Assembly: GCF_022811685.1 (NCBI RefSeq)
Contig: NZ_CP094532.1
Location: 1,699,501-1,763,500 of the forward strand
DNA: 64,000 nt
Origin: Chryseobacterium suipulveris
Lineage (GTDB): Bacteria; Bacteroidota; Bacteroidia; Flavobacteriales; Weeksellaceae
Direction: 5' to 3'
Part shown: piece by piece, positions 52,192 to 61,618 of the stretch
How positions within the stretch are numbered: position 1 is the stretch's first letter
Layout of the letters: each line of letters starts with the position of its first letter
Notes under the pieces: generated by a model
What the model saw: the letters and a program-made list of their open reading frames with translations, nothing else
Databases searched by the model: none
What the model was told of the DNA's origin: nothing
Program-made: the position numbers and the translations under genes

Positions 52192-53283
52192 ATGTCAAAC
52201 GAAAGCATTTTCTTACTGAGTTTTATTCTCTTTATTGTTTTTATTCTCGCCCTAGATTTGGGTTTGTTCGGAAAGAAATCCGAAACCGTCTCTATGAAGC
52301 AGGCGGGATTGATGAGTTTCTTTGTTGTAGCACTGTCCGTATGTTTCTATTTTGTGCTGATTAAGTTTGGGCACTACCTCCACGGAATCGACAGTATCGA
52401 TAAACTGCAGCAGGTGATCCAAAAACACCACCATCCCGTAAAGATTATTCCCAATGATTTGGAAAGCAGTATTCAGCTCTATAACCAGAACCTCGGCTTG
52501 GAATATCTCACCGGTTACGTCGTGGAATACGCGCTCTCGGTTGACAATATTTTCGTTATCGTATTGGTATTCACCGCGTTTGGAGTTGCTCCTAAGAATT
52601 ATCACCGTGTACTTTTCTGGGGAATTCTTGGAGCGATCGTGATGCGATTCATCTTCATTTTTGTCGGTGCCGCATTGATCCAGAAGTTCGATTGGATAAT
52701 GTACGTTTTCGGAGCTTTCTTGGTTTTCACCGGAGTTAAGATGTTTTTTGACCGCAACAGTGAGGAAAAGATCGATACCCAGAATCACCCTGTAGTGAAG
52801 TTTGCCAACCGATATTTTAAGGTTCACAACCATTTTGTAGGCAATAAGTTCTTCGTAACCATCGATGGTGTGAAGAAGATGACTCCCCTGTTCCTCGTTT
52901 TATTAATCATTGAAGGAACCGATTTGATCTTCGCGGTTGACAGTATCCCTGCAATTTTTTCGGTGACTAAAGATCCGTATGTGGTGTTCTTTTCCAACAT
53001 TTTTGCCATTATCGGTTTGAGGTCGATGTTCTTTCTACTGGCAGGAATTCTCGACAAGTTCAGGTTCCTTAAAGTTGGTTTGGCGGCGCTCCTCACTTTT
53101 ATTGGACTGAAGATGCTGTTTCATCATTATTTGGATGATTGGGGATTCTCTACCACCGATTCTCTCTTTATTATCGTCGGAATCTTAGGATTGAGTATTG
53201 GGCTTTCTCTCGCATTCCCTGAAAAGAAAAAAGACCGCAAATTGAGATTCGATCCTGAAAATGATGATAATATACGACATTAA
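52192..53283 (+). CDS. TerC-family integral membrane protein
   Basis: This 363-residue membrane protein has about eight to nine helices. The TerC signature is clear: LEYLTGYVVEYALSVDNIFVIVLVF with conserved acidic residues inside the membrane, RVLFWGILGAIVMRFIFIF, and IEGTDLIFAVDSIPAIFSVT with FFSNIFAIIGLRSMFF. Relatives are linked to tellurite resistance and, more recently, to manganese export that supplies metal to secreted proteins. A soluble loop of about 45 residues near 70-115 carries HHHP and acidic residues. Metal export is the best guess. It ends at its own terminator. Confidence 0.9.
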   Translation: MSNESIFLLSFILFIVFILALDLGLFGKKSETVSMKQAGLMSFFVVALSVCFYFVLIKFGHYLHGIDSIDKLQQVIQKHHHPVKIIPNDLESSIQLYNQNLGLEYLTGYVVEYALSVDNIFVIVLVFTAFGVAPKNYHRVLFWGILGAIVMRFIFIFVGAALIQKFDWIMYVFGAFLVFTGVKMFFDRNSEEKIDTQNHPVVKFANRYFKVHNHFVGNKFFVTIDGVKKMTPLFLVLLIIEGTDLIFAVDSIPAIFSVTKDPYVVFFSNIFAIIGLRSMFFLLAGILDKFRFLKVGLAALLTFIGLKMLFHHYLDDWGFSTTDSLFIIVGILGLSIGLSLAFPEKKKDRKLRFDPENDDNIRH

Positions 53284-53313
53284 TTTAATTTTGTAAATTC
53301 CTCAATTTATTAC

Positions 53314-53341
53314 AAACCAATACCTTATGTATTGGTTTTTA
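53314..53341 (+). terminator. Terminator of terC
   Basis: AAACCAATAC and GTATTGGTTT form a perfect 10-base-pair stem with loop CTTAT, followed by T residues. Confidence 0.8.
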
Positions 53342-53370
53342 CTTTTGTAAAATCTTTGTCTCGATATTTG

Positions 53371-53416
53371 TTTACATTTGTATTTTATTTTTGTAAACTT
53401 ATTATTTACATTTGTA
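53371..53416. promoter_or_regulatory. Repeated operator-like sites around the XRE-gene promoter
   Basis: TTTACATTTGTA occurs exactly twice (53371-53382 and 53405-53416), with an inverse half TTGTAAAC at 53391-53398. They flank a -7 element TATTTTTG at 53386-53393. The second copy ends 4 bases before the start codon of the XRE-type regulator. This is what an autorepressor site would look like. Confidence 0.5.
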
Positions 53417-53419
53417 ATT

Positions 53420-53932
53420 ATGAATTTGAACGAGAGAATTACAAAAGTTATCGAATACTCTGCACTTTCACTGTCTGAATTTGCAGATGAGATTGAGGTG
53501 CAGCGTTCCAATATATCGCATATCACTTCTGGGAGAAATAAACCCTCACTCGACTTCCTGATCAAGATCAAGGAGCGATTCCCCGAATTACAATGGGATT
53601 GGCTGATCAAAGGTGACGGCGAAATGCTTAAGAACGTAGAGCCAGAACCGGTTCCGCAAAAACCGAAACCTACTTCACTCCCCGATTTATTCTCCTTAAT
53701 CGATGATGATAATTTTGGAATTACCGAAAGCGAAGACAAAGTGATGAAGGAAAACTGGCGAGAATCCGTTATTCCCGGACCAATACCCAAGAAAGTTGAA
53801 ACAGCCGATTCTCAGCGATTAGAAATTCAGGAAAATCCACTTCCCATTCAACCAACTGAAAATCAATCAAATAAAATAAAAAGAATCGTACTCTTCTACG
53901 AAAACGGCAAATTCGAAAGTTTCGAACCTTAA
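53420..53932 (+). CDS. XRE-family helix-turn-helix regulator
   Basis: This encodes 170 residues. The N-terminal 65 residues form an XRE/Cro-type domain: LNERITKVIEYSALSLSEFADEIEVQRSNISHITSGRNKPSLDFL (recognition helix around QRSNISHITSGR), followed by WDWLIKGDGEML, a pattern common in Bacteroidota regulators. The rest is low-complexity, Pro/Glu-rich and probably disordered, ending in a short strand RIVLFYENGKFESF. A longer frame from 53378 runs through the operator sites, so the ATG at 53420 is chosen. It probably binds the TTTACATTTGTA repeats upstream. It precedes the AAA+ gene by 136 bases and may control it. Confidence 0.85.
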   Translation: MNLNERITKVIEYSALSLSEFADEIEVQRSNISHITSGRNKPSLDFLIKIKERFPELQWDWLIKGDGEMLKNVEPEPVPQKPKPTSLPDLFSLIDDDNFGITESEDKVMKENWRESVIPGPIPKKVETADSQRLEIQENPLPIQPTENQSNKIKRIVLFYENGKFESFEP

Positions 53933-53969
53933 GTAAAGATGAATTTCTATCTTTTCTGTTGTTTCTTTT

Positions 53970-54021
53970 CAAAAACTCAAAACTTCAAATCTAAAACCTC
54001 AAACTTCAAACCTCTTACATT
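53970..54021. repeat. Degenerate tandem repeats, CAAACTTCAAACCTC unit
   Basis: Words such as AAAACTTCAAATCTAAAACC and TCAAACTTCAAACCTC repeat with a period of 7-9 bases, upstream of the AAA+ gene. The word TCAAACTTCAAACCTC also occurs on the minus strand directly upstream of radC. Confidence 0.7.
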
Positions 54022-54068
54022 TTTTCTTTTTTTCGTAATTTTGAATTTAGCCCTAAAATTTTCAGATC

Positions 54069-55421
54069 ATGAAGCTCGCCGATTTAGCAAAGGAACTCAA
54101 CATCTCTACCGAAAGTTTCATCAAGTTTATTACCGATTTCGACCTTGAACTTTCGGAGTGCATCAACACTAACTTTGATGTAAAAGACGACTTTGTAAAG
54201 TTTGCGAGGGAAAATGTCGCATTCCTTAGAAAATACGAGAAAGATCTGGAGGTTGATAAATCTGTAGAAGATATCGCTGAAAACATTAATCAGCCCACCG
54301 AAAAAGTAGCCGAAATCATCAAACAGGAAAAGCCGCGACTCTTCGACAACGGCATCTATAAATCATCTGTTTCCAGTTTCGGGATCGACAATAAACTCGG
54401 CGGAAACTATCAGTTTGTATATGACTATTTCGGCCGAAAAACCAGTCTGAAAGAAAGAGACTTCATCGGTTACAGAGATTTGTTTTTCTATATTTCGCAG
54501 GAACTCGAGCCGTTTATCAACAACGTTCCGTTAAGCGATTGGGGACTTCATAAACCGGCGGGAATTATTCTCTACGGTCCACCGGGAAGCGGAAAGATTT
54601 TTTGGGCAAATAAAATTGCAGAAATTACCGGTTACCTGTTTAAAGAAATCAAAAAACATTATCTCGGTACTTCCTTTGTCGATGGGAATAAGACGACGTT
54701 CAACGACTTCTTGGTGATGATGATGAAAGAGGAAAAAGTGCTTCTTTTTATGGAGGATTTCGATACGATTATGGGAATTCGAACCGAAGAAAAATCAATC
54801 GATTCCTGCGACGAGGAAACCAAGGAAATCGTGATGCACTACATCGGTCATTTCGAGGAAGAAGAGCTTCTGATGGTCGGTTCCGCAAACTCTGTCGTTG
54901 ATATTGACCGCGAAGTTCTGGCACCCGGAAGATTCGATGTGCTGATCCCGATTTTCCCACCCAATTTTCAGGAAAGATGCGAGATGATTCTTTTCCATAT
55001 GACCGAGAATTTGGTGGAAAATTCGTTGCTCATGAGAATTCTGGTCAACAATCATGCTGATCACCTCCCATTTTGGAAGAAAGTTGCCGAAAAAATGAAG
55101 ACCTTTTCAAATACGATGATCATCGATTTTACGCAGAGTTTGAAAAAGAGAATCAGAAACCTTTACCTGAACGACCATTCCGAAAACATCGTAATAGACG
55201 ATCATTTGCTGGATTCTGCTTTACGCGATGCATCGGCAAAACTCACCGAAGAATATCTAACACAGGTCGATCAGTTTATCATCGATGTGACCATTCACAA
55301 TTACGACGATTTCCCTCAACGAATTGAGGAATTAAAGCGCGAGCTGCAAATCTACAAAGTCGTGGAAGCACCGCGAAAATCAATTGGATTCACGCATAAC
55401 GAAGAATCAACAAAGAAATAG
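54069..55421 (+). CDS. AAA+ ATPase with altered Walker motifs and IF2N-like N-terminus
   Basis: This 450-residue cytoplasmic protein has residues 1-90 resembling the helical N-terminal module of IF-2 (KLADLAKELNISTESFIKFI), possibly for protein or nucleic acid binding. The AAA+ domain has Walker A GPPGSGKI near 170-177, where the usual Thr/Ser after Lys is Ile; Walker B LLFMEDFD, where Asp-Glu appears as Glu-Asp; sensor 1 as SANS; and APGRFDVLIP retaining the arginine of the FtsH-like group. Length and layout resemble FtsH/proteasomal AAA modules without protease. Whether it hydrolyses ATP is open. No protease or partner gene is adjacent; the XRE gene precedes it. Confidence 0.7.
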   Translation: MKLADLAKELNISTESFIKFITDFDLELSECINTNFDVKDDFVKFARENVAFLRKYEKDLEVDKSVEDIAENINQPTEKVAEIIKQEKPRLFDNGIYKSSVSSFGIDNKLGGNYQFVYDYFGRKTSLKERDFIGYRDLFFYISQELEPFINNVPLSDWGLHKPAGIILYGPPGSGKIFWANKIAEITGYLFKEIKKHYLGTSFVDGNKTTFNDFLVMMMKEEKVLLFMEDFDTIMGIRTEEKSIDSCDEETKEIVMHYIGHFEEEELLMVGSANSVVDIDREVLAPGRFDVLIPIFPPNFQERCEMILFHMTENLVENSLLMRILVNNHADHLPFWKKVAEKMKTFSNTMIIDFTQSLKKRIRNLYLNDHSENIVIDDHLLDSALRDASAKLTEEYLTQVDQFIIDVTIHNYDDFPQRIEELKRELQIYKVVEAPRKSIGFTHNEESTKK

Positions 55422-55447
55422 ACCCCAGTTGAACCTGTTCCTTTCTT

Positions 55448-55645
55448 TTATTTCTTCTTTTTTGCGTCTGGTTTTTTCGGGACTTTCAATCCCTCCTGTT
55501 CCGCTTCCGAAATTCCGATTGCGATTGCCTGTTTGCGGTCGGTAACTTTCTGTTCTGATGACGATTTCAGTGTACCTTCCTTGAATTCGTGCATCACTTC
55601 CCCAATTTTTTCCTGGGCTTTTTTGGAATATTTTCTCGTTGCCAT
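55448..55645 (-). CDS. DUF6496-like small basic protein
   Basis: This 65-residue lysine-rich protein begins ATRKYSKKAQEKIGEVMHEF and continues with VTDRKQAIAIGISEAEQEG, a conserved short family in Proteobacteria and Bacteroidota that is annotated with DUF6496. The N-terminal KKAQEKIGEVMHEFKEG and the basic C-terminus PKKPDAKKKK suggest nucleic acid contact, but this is unproven. A larger overlapping frame (to 55817) in another register does not look like protein. It is convergent with the AAA+ gene, 26 bases apart. Confidence 0.75.
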   Translation of the reverse strand: MATRKYSKKAQEKIGEVMHEFKEGTLKSSSEQKVTDRKQAIAIGISEAEQEGLKVPKKPDAKKKK

Positions 55646-55831
55646 TTTTACTAAGATTTTGATTGTTAAATAATTTGCAGCAATTGATTTGCCAACTTTG
55701 TATCACAAGAAACTCCAAGAATTCACAAAGCTTCCGAAGAATTGTTGCTGAGAAAGGGGCGCTTCGCTTTATGAAGGTTTGCAGAAAATTAGCTTTGCTT
55801 AAAACCATGATGCACATCCTATGAAAATCAT

Positions 55832-55839
55832 TATCTTTG
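55832..55839 (+). promoter_or_regulatory. Promoter -7 element for the DPP IV-like gene
   Basis: TATCTTTG fits TAnnTTTG. It lies within a spurious upstream frame extension and 20 bases before the chosen ATG at 55860, which it supports. Confidence 0.45.
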
Positions 55840-55859
55840 AATCCTTATCATTATTTTTT

Positions 55860-57986
55860 ATGAAAAAAATCTTTTTATCAGCTGCCATCGTTGTTTCAGC
55901 TGCTCTTTTCTCGCAGCAAATTACTTTAGAAAAAATCTATTCTGGTTATTACCGTGGAAAAAATATCGCAGGAATTGCTTCTCTGAAAAACGGTGAAAAC
56001 TACGCCGTAATCGAACCGGGCGGAATTGCAAAATATTCCTATAAAACCGCTCAGAAAGAGGGAAATATTGTTGACGGCAAGTTCAGTTCCTATATTTTTA
56101 ATGAAGACGAATCCAAAATATTATTATTAAAGGAAAGCGAGCCGATTTACCGACACTCATTCTTAGGGAAATTTGATGTGAAAGATTTGAAATCTGGAAA
56201 AGTTCTGTCATTGAATAATGGAAATTATGTGCAGGAACCAACTTTCTCTCCAGATGGAACCAAGGTCGCTTTCATCGCGGATAACAATCTTTTTTACCAG
56301 GATTTGGGTACTGAAAAGATTACCCAAATCACTACCGATGGAAAGAAGAATTCGATCTTGAACGGTCTTGCAGACTGGGTTTATGAGGAAGAATTCGGAC
56401 ACGCGAAATTGTACGAATGGACCAAGAATTCTGACGCGATTGTTTACGTAAAGTCTGATGAATCGGAAGTTCCTGAAATGTATATCCCGATTTACAACAA
56501 GCAGCTATACCCTTCCGAAATGCGTTTCAAATACCCGAAAGCAGGTGAAAAAAACTCTGTCGTTTCAGCGCATCTTTACCGATTGGATTCTGGGAAATCA
56601 ATGGCACTCAATTTATCTTCTTTCAAGAATTACTATATCCCAAATGTCATTCAAACCAAGAAAGCGGATGAAATGATCCTCATTACTTCAGAAAGGATTC
56701 AGAATGCTTCCGATATTTTGAAAATCAATACCAAAAACGGTTCAGTAACCAAACTCTTTACCGAATCGGACGATAAATGGGTCGATACCGAAAATGTAAC
56801 CATGGAATTTCTGGACGATAATTCCTTTATCTGGGGAAGCGAGCGCGACGGAAACCGCCACCTTTACTGGTATGACCAAAACGGGAAACTGAAAAAACAG
56901 ATCACCAAAGGAAATTGGGAAGTTGTTGATTATTACGGGTTTAACCCAAAAACGAATGAAGTTCTGATAAGGACTACAGAAAAAGGCAGCATCAACAAAG
57001 TGGTTTCGAAGGTGAACATCAACACCGGAAAATCTGTTCTGATTTCTAATGGCGAAGGAAATAATTCTGCCGATTTCAGCAAGAATTACAATTATTTTAT
57101 CGAGACCTCTTCATCAGCGAAAAAACCCTACACTTTTGTTTTGAAAGACGGCAACGGCAAAGTAGTGAGAGAACTTCAAAACAATGACGAACAGCTGAAA
57201 AAACTACAGCAGGACAACTTCATTATCAAAGAATACTTCACTGTTCCCAATGAAGCGGGAGATCAGATGAATGCGTGGATCATGAAGCCGAAAAATTTTG
57301 ATCCGAACAAGAAATATCCGCTGTTTATGTACCAATATTCAGGACCCGGTTCTCAGCAGGTAACCAATTCTTGGGATACAGGAAACGGATTGTGGTTCAG
57401 TCATTTGGTGCAACAAGGATATATTGTTGCCTGTGTTGACGGACGAGGAACTGGAGGAAAAGGCACGAAATTTAAGAAAGTGACCTACATGCAACTCGGC
57501 AAATACGAGATTGAAGACCAGATTGCGGCTGCAAAATGGTTCGGCAAACAGTCATACATTGATAAAGACAGAATCGGAATTTTTGGATGGAGTTTTGGCG
57601 GTTATATGGCGAGTTTGGCCTTGACAAAAGGAGCTGATGTTTTTAAGACAGGAATCGCAGTTGCGCCCGTTACAAACTGGAGATACTACGACACCGTTTA
57701 CACCGAAAGATTTATGAGAACGCCACAGGAAAATCCTTCTGGTTATGATGACAATTCACCGACAACGTACGCCAAACTCTTGAAAGGAAAATTTCTGATG
57801 ATCCACGGAACTGCCGATGACAATGTACATTATCAAAATGCACTGGAGTTTGCTGAAGGTTTAATCCAAAACAAGAAACAGTTTGAGTTTATGACCTATC
57901 CCGACAAAAACCACGGAATCTACGGCGGAAACACGCGACCGCAACTTTATCAGATGATGACGGATTTTCTATTGAAAAACCTGTAA
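55860..57986 (+). CDS. Dipeptidyl peptidase IV-family serine peptidase
   Basis: This 708-residue S9B peptidase has a signal peptide (MKKIFLSAAIVVSAALFSQQ). The eight-bladed beta-propeller spans about 25-470 and carries the EE motif (WVYEEEFGH) that binds the substrate N-terminus. The alpha/beta hydrolase domain has the nucleophile Ser in GWSFGGYMA, the Asp in HGTADDNVHYQN and the His in DKNHGIYGG. It should release X-Pro or X-Ala dipeptides from peptides in the periplasm. Start at 55860 is supported by a promoter element upstream. Monocistronic, with a shared terminator. Related enzymes in Elizabethkingia and Porphyromonas have been studied. Confidence 0.93.
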   Translation: MKKIFLSAAIVVSAALFSQQITLEKIYSGYYRGKNIAGIASLKNGENYAVIEPGGIAKYSYKTAQKEGNIVDGKFSSYIFNEDESKILLLKESEPIYRHSFLGKFDVKDLKSGKVLSLNNGNYVQEPTFSPDGTKVAFIADNNLFYQDLGTEKITQITTDGKKNSILNGLADWVYEEEFGHAKLYEWTKNSDAIVYVKSDESEVPEMYIPIYNKQLYPSEMRFKYPKAGEKNSVVSAHLYRLDSGKSMALNLSSFKNYYIPNVIQTKKADEMILITSERIQNASDILKINTKNGSVTKLFTESDDKWVDTENVTMEFLDDNSFIWGSERDGNRHLYWYDQNGKLKKQITKGNWEVVDYYGFNPKTNEVLIRTTEKGSINKVVSKVNINTGKSVLISNGEGNNSADFSKNYNYFIETSSSAKKPYTFVLKDGNGKVVRELQNNDEQLKKLQQDNFIIKEYFTVPNEAGDQMNAWIMKPKNFDPNKKYPLFMYQYSGPGSQQVTNSWDTGNGLWFSHLVQQGYIVACVDGRGTGGKGTKFKKVTYMQLGKYEIEDQIAAAKWFGKQSYIDKDRIGIFGWSFGGYMASLALTKGADVFKTGIAVAPVTNWRYYDTVYTERFMRTPQENPSGYDDNSPTTYAKLLKGKFLMIHGTADDNVHYQNALEFAEGLIQNKKQFEFMTYPDKNHGIYGGNTRPQLYQMMTDFLLKNL

Positions 57987-57988
57987 TA

Positions 57989-58018
57989 AAGTACGAAGTA
58001 CAAATTACGAAGTACGGA
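57989..58018. repeat. Degenerate tandem repeat, TACGAAGTACAAAT unit
   Basis: Four TACGAAG/TACAAAT words lie just after the DPP IV-like gene. Same family as the arrays at 24.1 and 63.8 kb. Confidence 0.6.
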
Positions 58019-58055
58019 AAACCAAAAAATATCGACGGACAGCTAACTTGCAAAC

Positions 58056-58089
58056 AAAAAAATCCCGATTTTAAGATCGGGATTTTTTG
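58056..58089. terminator. Bidirectional terminator, DPP IV-like gene / membrane pyrophosphatase
   Basis: AAAAAATCCCGAT and ATCGGGATTTTTT form a 13-base-pair stem around TTTAAG, between convergent genes. Confidence 0.85.
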
Positions 58090-58109
58090 GTCTTTTATTG
58101 TTGTAAATT

Positions 58110-60851
58110 CTACATTCCGAGAACTCTTACATCAATTCTTCTGTTCTGCGCCTTACACTCGTCGGTGTCGTTTGCAGGGCACACTGGGAACTGTGAACCG
58201 TAACCTTCAGCTTCTACCCTGTCTGCAGCGATTCCGAGATTCATCAGATATAGTTTTGCACTTTGGGCACGAAGATTAGACAGCGTTTTGTTGCTCTCCT
58301 CGTTTCCGGTATTGTCGGTATAGCCACCTAATTTTACCTTAAGATTTGGATAGGCAGTCAAAAGTTTCGCGATATTGTCGAGTTCCTTTTCGGCACCGGC
58401 TTTCAATTTTTCGCTATTCGTTTCGAAATAAAGATTTTCGATGGTGAACCATTTTTCTTTTTCAAGCAGGGTTTGATCTTTCATTTCAATTCCTTTTGCA
58501 AGAAAGCCGATCTGGCTCATTTCGCCAAGAGTCAGCGCTTCACCGTTTGGAAGTTTAATGGCAGTCGGATTTCCGGTGTTGTACACATAATCTCCGCTTT
58601 CATTTAAAGTTCCGGTTGGCTTCACAATATCGTATTCCATTGAATCCTGAGCAGCAGCAGAAGTTGAGTGAGCTGCACCTGTACTTTTCAGCTGCATTGC
58701 TTCCATTTTTGCCTTTCTGTTTTCTTCGATTTTATCTTTATGTAAAATGGCTAAAGTCGGCGCGATTACCAGCGAAACGATGGACATCAACTTGATCAAT
58801 ATATTCATCGACGGACCGGAAGTATCTTTGAAAGGATCACCCACAGTATCTCCTGTTACCGAAGCTTTGTGTGGTTCAGAACCTTTGTAGAAAGTTTTTC
58901 CGTTAATATCAACTCCTTTTTCGAAAGATTTCTTGGCATTATCCCAAGCTCCTCCTGCATTGTTTTGGAACATTCCCATCAATACTCCGGAAACGGTTGC
59001 TCCGGCAAGGAAACCTCCCAAAACTTCAGGCCCGAAAATGAAGCCCACCAAGATTGGTGAAATCAAAGCGATTGCACCCGGTAAAAGCATTTTCTTGATC
59101 GATGCATCGGTAGAGATTGCCACACATTTTTCATACTCTGGAACTGCTTTTCCTTCGAGGATTCCAGGGATCTCGCGGAACTGTCTTCTTACTTCTTCCA
59201 CCATCGCCATCGCCGCTTTTCCTACTGCGGTAATTGCCAGTGACGAGAAGATGAACGGAATCATACCTCCAATGAAGAGACCCGCCAAAACATCTGCTCT
59301 GTAAATATCGATGCCATCGATTCCCGCAATTCCAACGAATGCCGCGAAAAGCGCCAAAGCCGTCAAAGCAGCGGAAGCGATTGCGAAACCTTTTCCTGTT
59401 GCGGCGGTGGTATTTCCTACCGCATCGAGAATATCGGTTTTTTCACGAACCTCTTTCGGTAATTCACTCATTTCAGCGATTCCTCCCGCGTTGTCTGCGA
59501 TCGGTCCGAATGCGTCAATTGCCAACTGCATCGCGGTTGTCGCCATCATTCCGGCAGCAGCGATTGCAACTCCGTACAATCCTGCGCAAAGGTAGGAACC
59601 GTAGATTCCACCCGCTAAAACAATAATTGGCAAAAGTGTAGATTCCATCCCGACAGAAAGTCCGCCGATAATGTTTGTCGCGTGTCCTGTTGATGATTGT
59701 CTCACGATACTTTTCACCGGTCTTTTTCCCATTGCTGTGTAATATTCGGTGATGATACTCATTAAAGTTCCCACGATCAAGCCCACGATAATCGCTCCAA
59801 AAACTCCCATTTTGGTGAATTCGTGACCTCTTAAAGTCATTGTTTCAGGCATTAAATAATTAACCAGGAAATAAGATGCGATCGCGGTGAGAATGATACT
59901 TCCCCAGTTACCGAAGTTCAGCGCATTCTGTACAGGTGCGGTATCGAGTTCGGTGTGTTCACCAATTTTCACGAACAAAGTTCCTATGATGGAGAAAATA
60001 ATTCCGATTCCCGCAATCATCATTGGTAAAAGGATTGGCGCATAACCACCGAAAGTGTCATTAGATAAAGTTTCTCTTCCTAAAACCATGGTCGCCAAAA
60101 CGGTCGCAACATAAGATCCGAATAAGTCGGCTCCCATTCCGGCAACATCTCCTACGTTGTCTCCTACGTTATCTGCGATGGTTGCAGGGTTTCTTGGATC
60201 ATCTTCAGGAATTCCTGCTTCTACTTTTCCAACAAGGTCGGCTCCAACGTCTGCAGCTTTGGTGTAAATTCCACCACCAACTCTCGCGAAAAGTGCGATG
60301 GATTCCGCACCAAGAGAGAATCCGGTTATGATTTCTATTGCTCTTTCCATTTCGTGGGTATCCACAGCTGCGTCCGGAGCAAAGATTTGTTTTACGATAA
60401 GGAATGTCGCACCTAATCCTAAAACAGCCAAACCGGCAACTCCCATTCCCATCACGGAACCTCCTGTGAAGGAAACTTTAAGTGCTTTTGCTAAAGAGGT
60501 TTTTGCCGCTTCCGCAGTTCTGACGTTTGATTTTGTGGCGATCTTCATCCCGATAAATCCTGCGAGAGCCGAAAGGATTGCCCCGAAAATAAAGGCAAAA
60601 CCGATACTCCAGTGCGAATTGGCGTTGGATGCTCCCATAATTCCGAGGAGTACCGCAACAACGATGACAAAATACAGCAGGATCTTGTATTCCGCCTTTA
60701 AGAAAGCCATTGCTCCATCGGCAATGTGCCCGCTGATTTCCTTCATCCTGTCGTTTCCGGCATCCTGTTTCCCTACCCACGAACTTTGAACGAAAGTGTA
60801 AATCAACGCAATGATACCAAAAATCGGCACCAAATAAAATAAGAAATTCAT
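58110..60851 (-). CDS. hppA: Membrane pyrophosphatase fused to an OmpA-type domain
   Basis: This 913-residue ion pump has about 16 helices in residues 1-705. The pyrophosphate site appears as [20 protein letters not shown] and [20 protein letters not shown], and the third conserved segment as [19 protein letters not shown] has Ala where K+-independent enzymes have Lys, so it should be K+-dependent, likely pumping Na+ (or H+). Unusually, a linker (about 705-795) is followed by an OmpA-like domain: [30 protein letters not shown] and [13 protein letters not shown] near 860, with the peptidoglycan-contacting Asp and Arg conserved, ending [12 protein letters not shown]. Both termini of this pump family face outward, so the domain would be periplasmic and may tie the pump to the wall. 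Confidence 0.93.
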   Translation of the reverse strand: MNFLFYLVPIFGIIALIYTFVQSSWVGKQDAGNDRMKEISGHIADGAMAFLKAEYKILLYFVIVVAVLLGIMGASNANSHWSIGFAFIFGAILSALAGFIGMKIATKSNVRTAEAAKTSLAKALKVSFTGGSVMGMGVAGLAVLGLGATFLIVKQIFAPDAAVDTHEMERAIEIITGFSLGAESIALFARVGGGIYTKAADVGADLVGKVEAGIPEDDPRNPATIADNVGDNVGDVAGMGADLFGSYVATVLATMVLGRETLSNDTFGGYAPILLPMMIAGIGIIFSIIGTLFVKIGEHTELDTAPVQNALNFGNWGSIILTAIASYFLVNYLMPETMTLRGHEFTKMGVFGAIIVGLIVGTLMSIITEYYTAMGKRPVKSIVRQSSTGHATNIIGGLSVGMESTLLPIIVLAGGIYGSYLCAGLYGVAIAAAGMMATTAMQLAIDAFGPIADNAGGIAEMSELPKEVREKTDILDAVGNTTAATGKGFAIASAALTALALFAAFVGIAGIDGIDIYRADVLAGLFIGGMIPFIFSSLAITAVGKAAMAMVEEVRRQFREIPGILEGKAVPEYEKCVAISTDASIKKMLLPGAIALISPILVGFIFGPEVLGGFLAGATVSGVLMGMFQNNAGGAWDNAKKSFEKGVDINGKTFYKGSEPHKASVTGDTVGDPFKDTSGPSMNILIKLMSIVSLVIAPTLAILHKDKIEENRKAKMEAMQLKSTGAAHSTSAAAQDSMEYDIVKPTGTLNESGDYVYNTGNPTAIKLPNGEALTLGEMSQIGFLAKGIEMKDQTLLEKEKWFTIENLYFETNSEKLKAGAEKELDNIAKLLTAYPNLKVKLGGYTDNTGNEESNKTLSNLRAQSAKLYLMNLGIAADRVEAEGYGSQFPVCPANDTDECKAQNRRIDVRVLGM

Positions 60852-60944
60852 AGATTATTATTTAATGTTAAATTTTGTTAATGAAAAGAATGTCCGAAAA
60901 TACACATTTATTTTAAATTCTCAATGGATTTCGGGGAAAAAATA

Positions 60945-60968
60945 AAGGCAGATGAATCCACCTGCCTT
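60945..60968 (-). terminator. Terminator of the radC-ppa cluster
   Basis: On the minus strand AAGGCAG and CTGCCTT pair, with TTTATTTTTT after the stem. It lies between ppa and the pyrophosphatase pump gene, so the pump is transcribed separately. Confidence 0.7.
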
Positions 60969-60988
60969 CAATTTTTCAACTACTTGAT

Positions 60989-61600
60989 CTACCCTCCAAA
61001 TTTGTTTGCGTAATCATTTTGCGACGAAACGATCACCTGTTTTGCGTGCTCTGCTCCATAAATCTCCTGAATTCTACATTTTGCCGGCTCATCCGGTAGG
61101 TTTTTATAGGTAAGGAAATAGTGCATTAACCGCTTTACTTCTGCTATCGGTAGTTCCGAGATGTCTCTGAAATGTCCGAAAGCGTGGTCGCCCTTCATCA
61201 CTGCAACGATTTTGTCGTCGGCTTCTCCCTTGTCGATCATCTTGAATCCGCCGATTGGTATTGCTTCCATCAACATTCCGCCTGAGTGGATATTGTGTGA
61301 ACTGAGAACACAAATATCGAGCGGGTCCAAGTCGCCTGTTGTTACGTCATTCGCACCACTTGCAATGGCAAGATCTCTCACTTCGTCGTGACAATAAGTT
61401 CTTGGGATAAAACCGTACAATGCGGGAATAATATTGGAGAATTGTTGCGGACGGTCCACTTTCAGGTATCCGCTCGCTTTATCAACTTCGTATTTAATCG
61501 TGTCTGAAGGTACGATTTCGATAAAAACGTTTACAACATTGGGAGCATCAGCTCCTGCATTGATTCCGTGCCATGGATGCGCTTTAAAATTCGGTATCAT
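60989..61600 (-). CDS. ppa: Soluble inorganic pyrophosphatase, family I
   Basis: This 203-residue enzyme hydrolyses pyrophosphate to two phosphates. Family I motifs are VFIEIVPSDTIKYEVDKASG for the N-terminal Glu and Lys contacts, YGFIPRTYCHDE, the DxDPxD metal-binding motif as GDLDPLDICVLS, MIDKGEADDKIVAV and the Lys/Tyr pair near RLMHYFLTYKNL. The length, about 30 residues over E. coli, is normal in Bacteroidota. It lies right before the membrane pyrophosphatase gene, so both ways of using pyrophosphate, heat or ion pumping, are encoded side by side. It is last in the minus-strand radC-ppa cluster. Confidence 0.93.
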   Translation of the reverse strand: MIPNFKAHPWHGINAGADAPNVVNVFIEIVPSDTIKYEVDKASGYLKVDRPQQFSNIIPALYGFIPRTYCHDEVRDLAIASGANDVTTGDLDPLDICVLSSHNIHSGGMLMEAIPIGGFKMIDKGEADDKIVAVMKGDHAFGHFRDISELPIAEVKRLMHYFLTYKNLPDEPAKCRIQEIYGAEHAKQVIVSSQNDYANKFGG

Positions 61601-61618
61601 TATATATTTTAATAATTT

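Noticed and set aside
55407..55817. 136-codon minus-strand frame overlapping the DUF6496 gene
   Set aside because: The real gene is in another register (55448-55645); the longer frame reads through repeat-like intergenic DNA.
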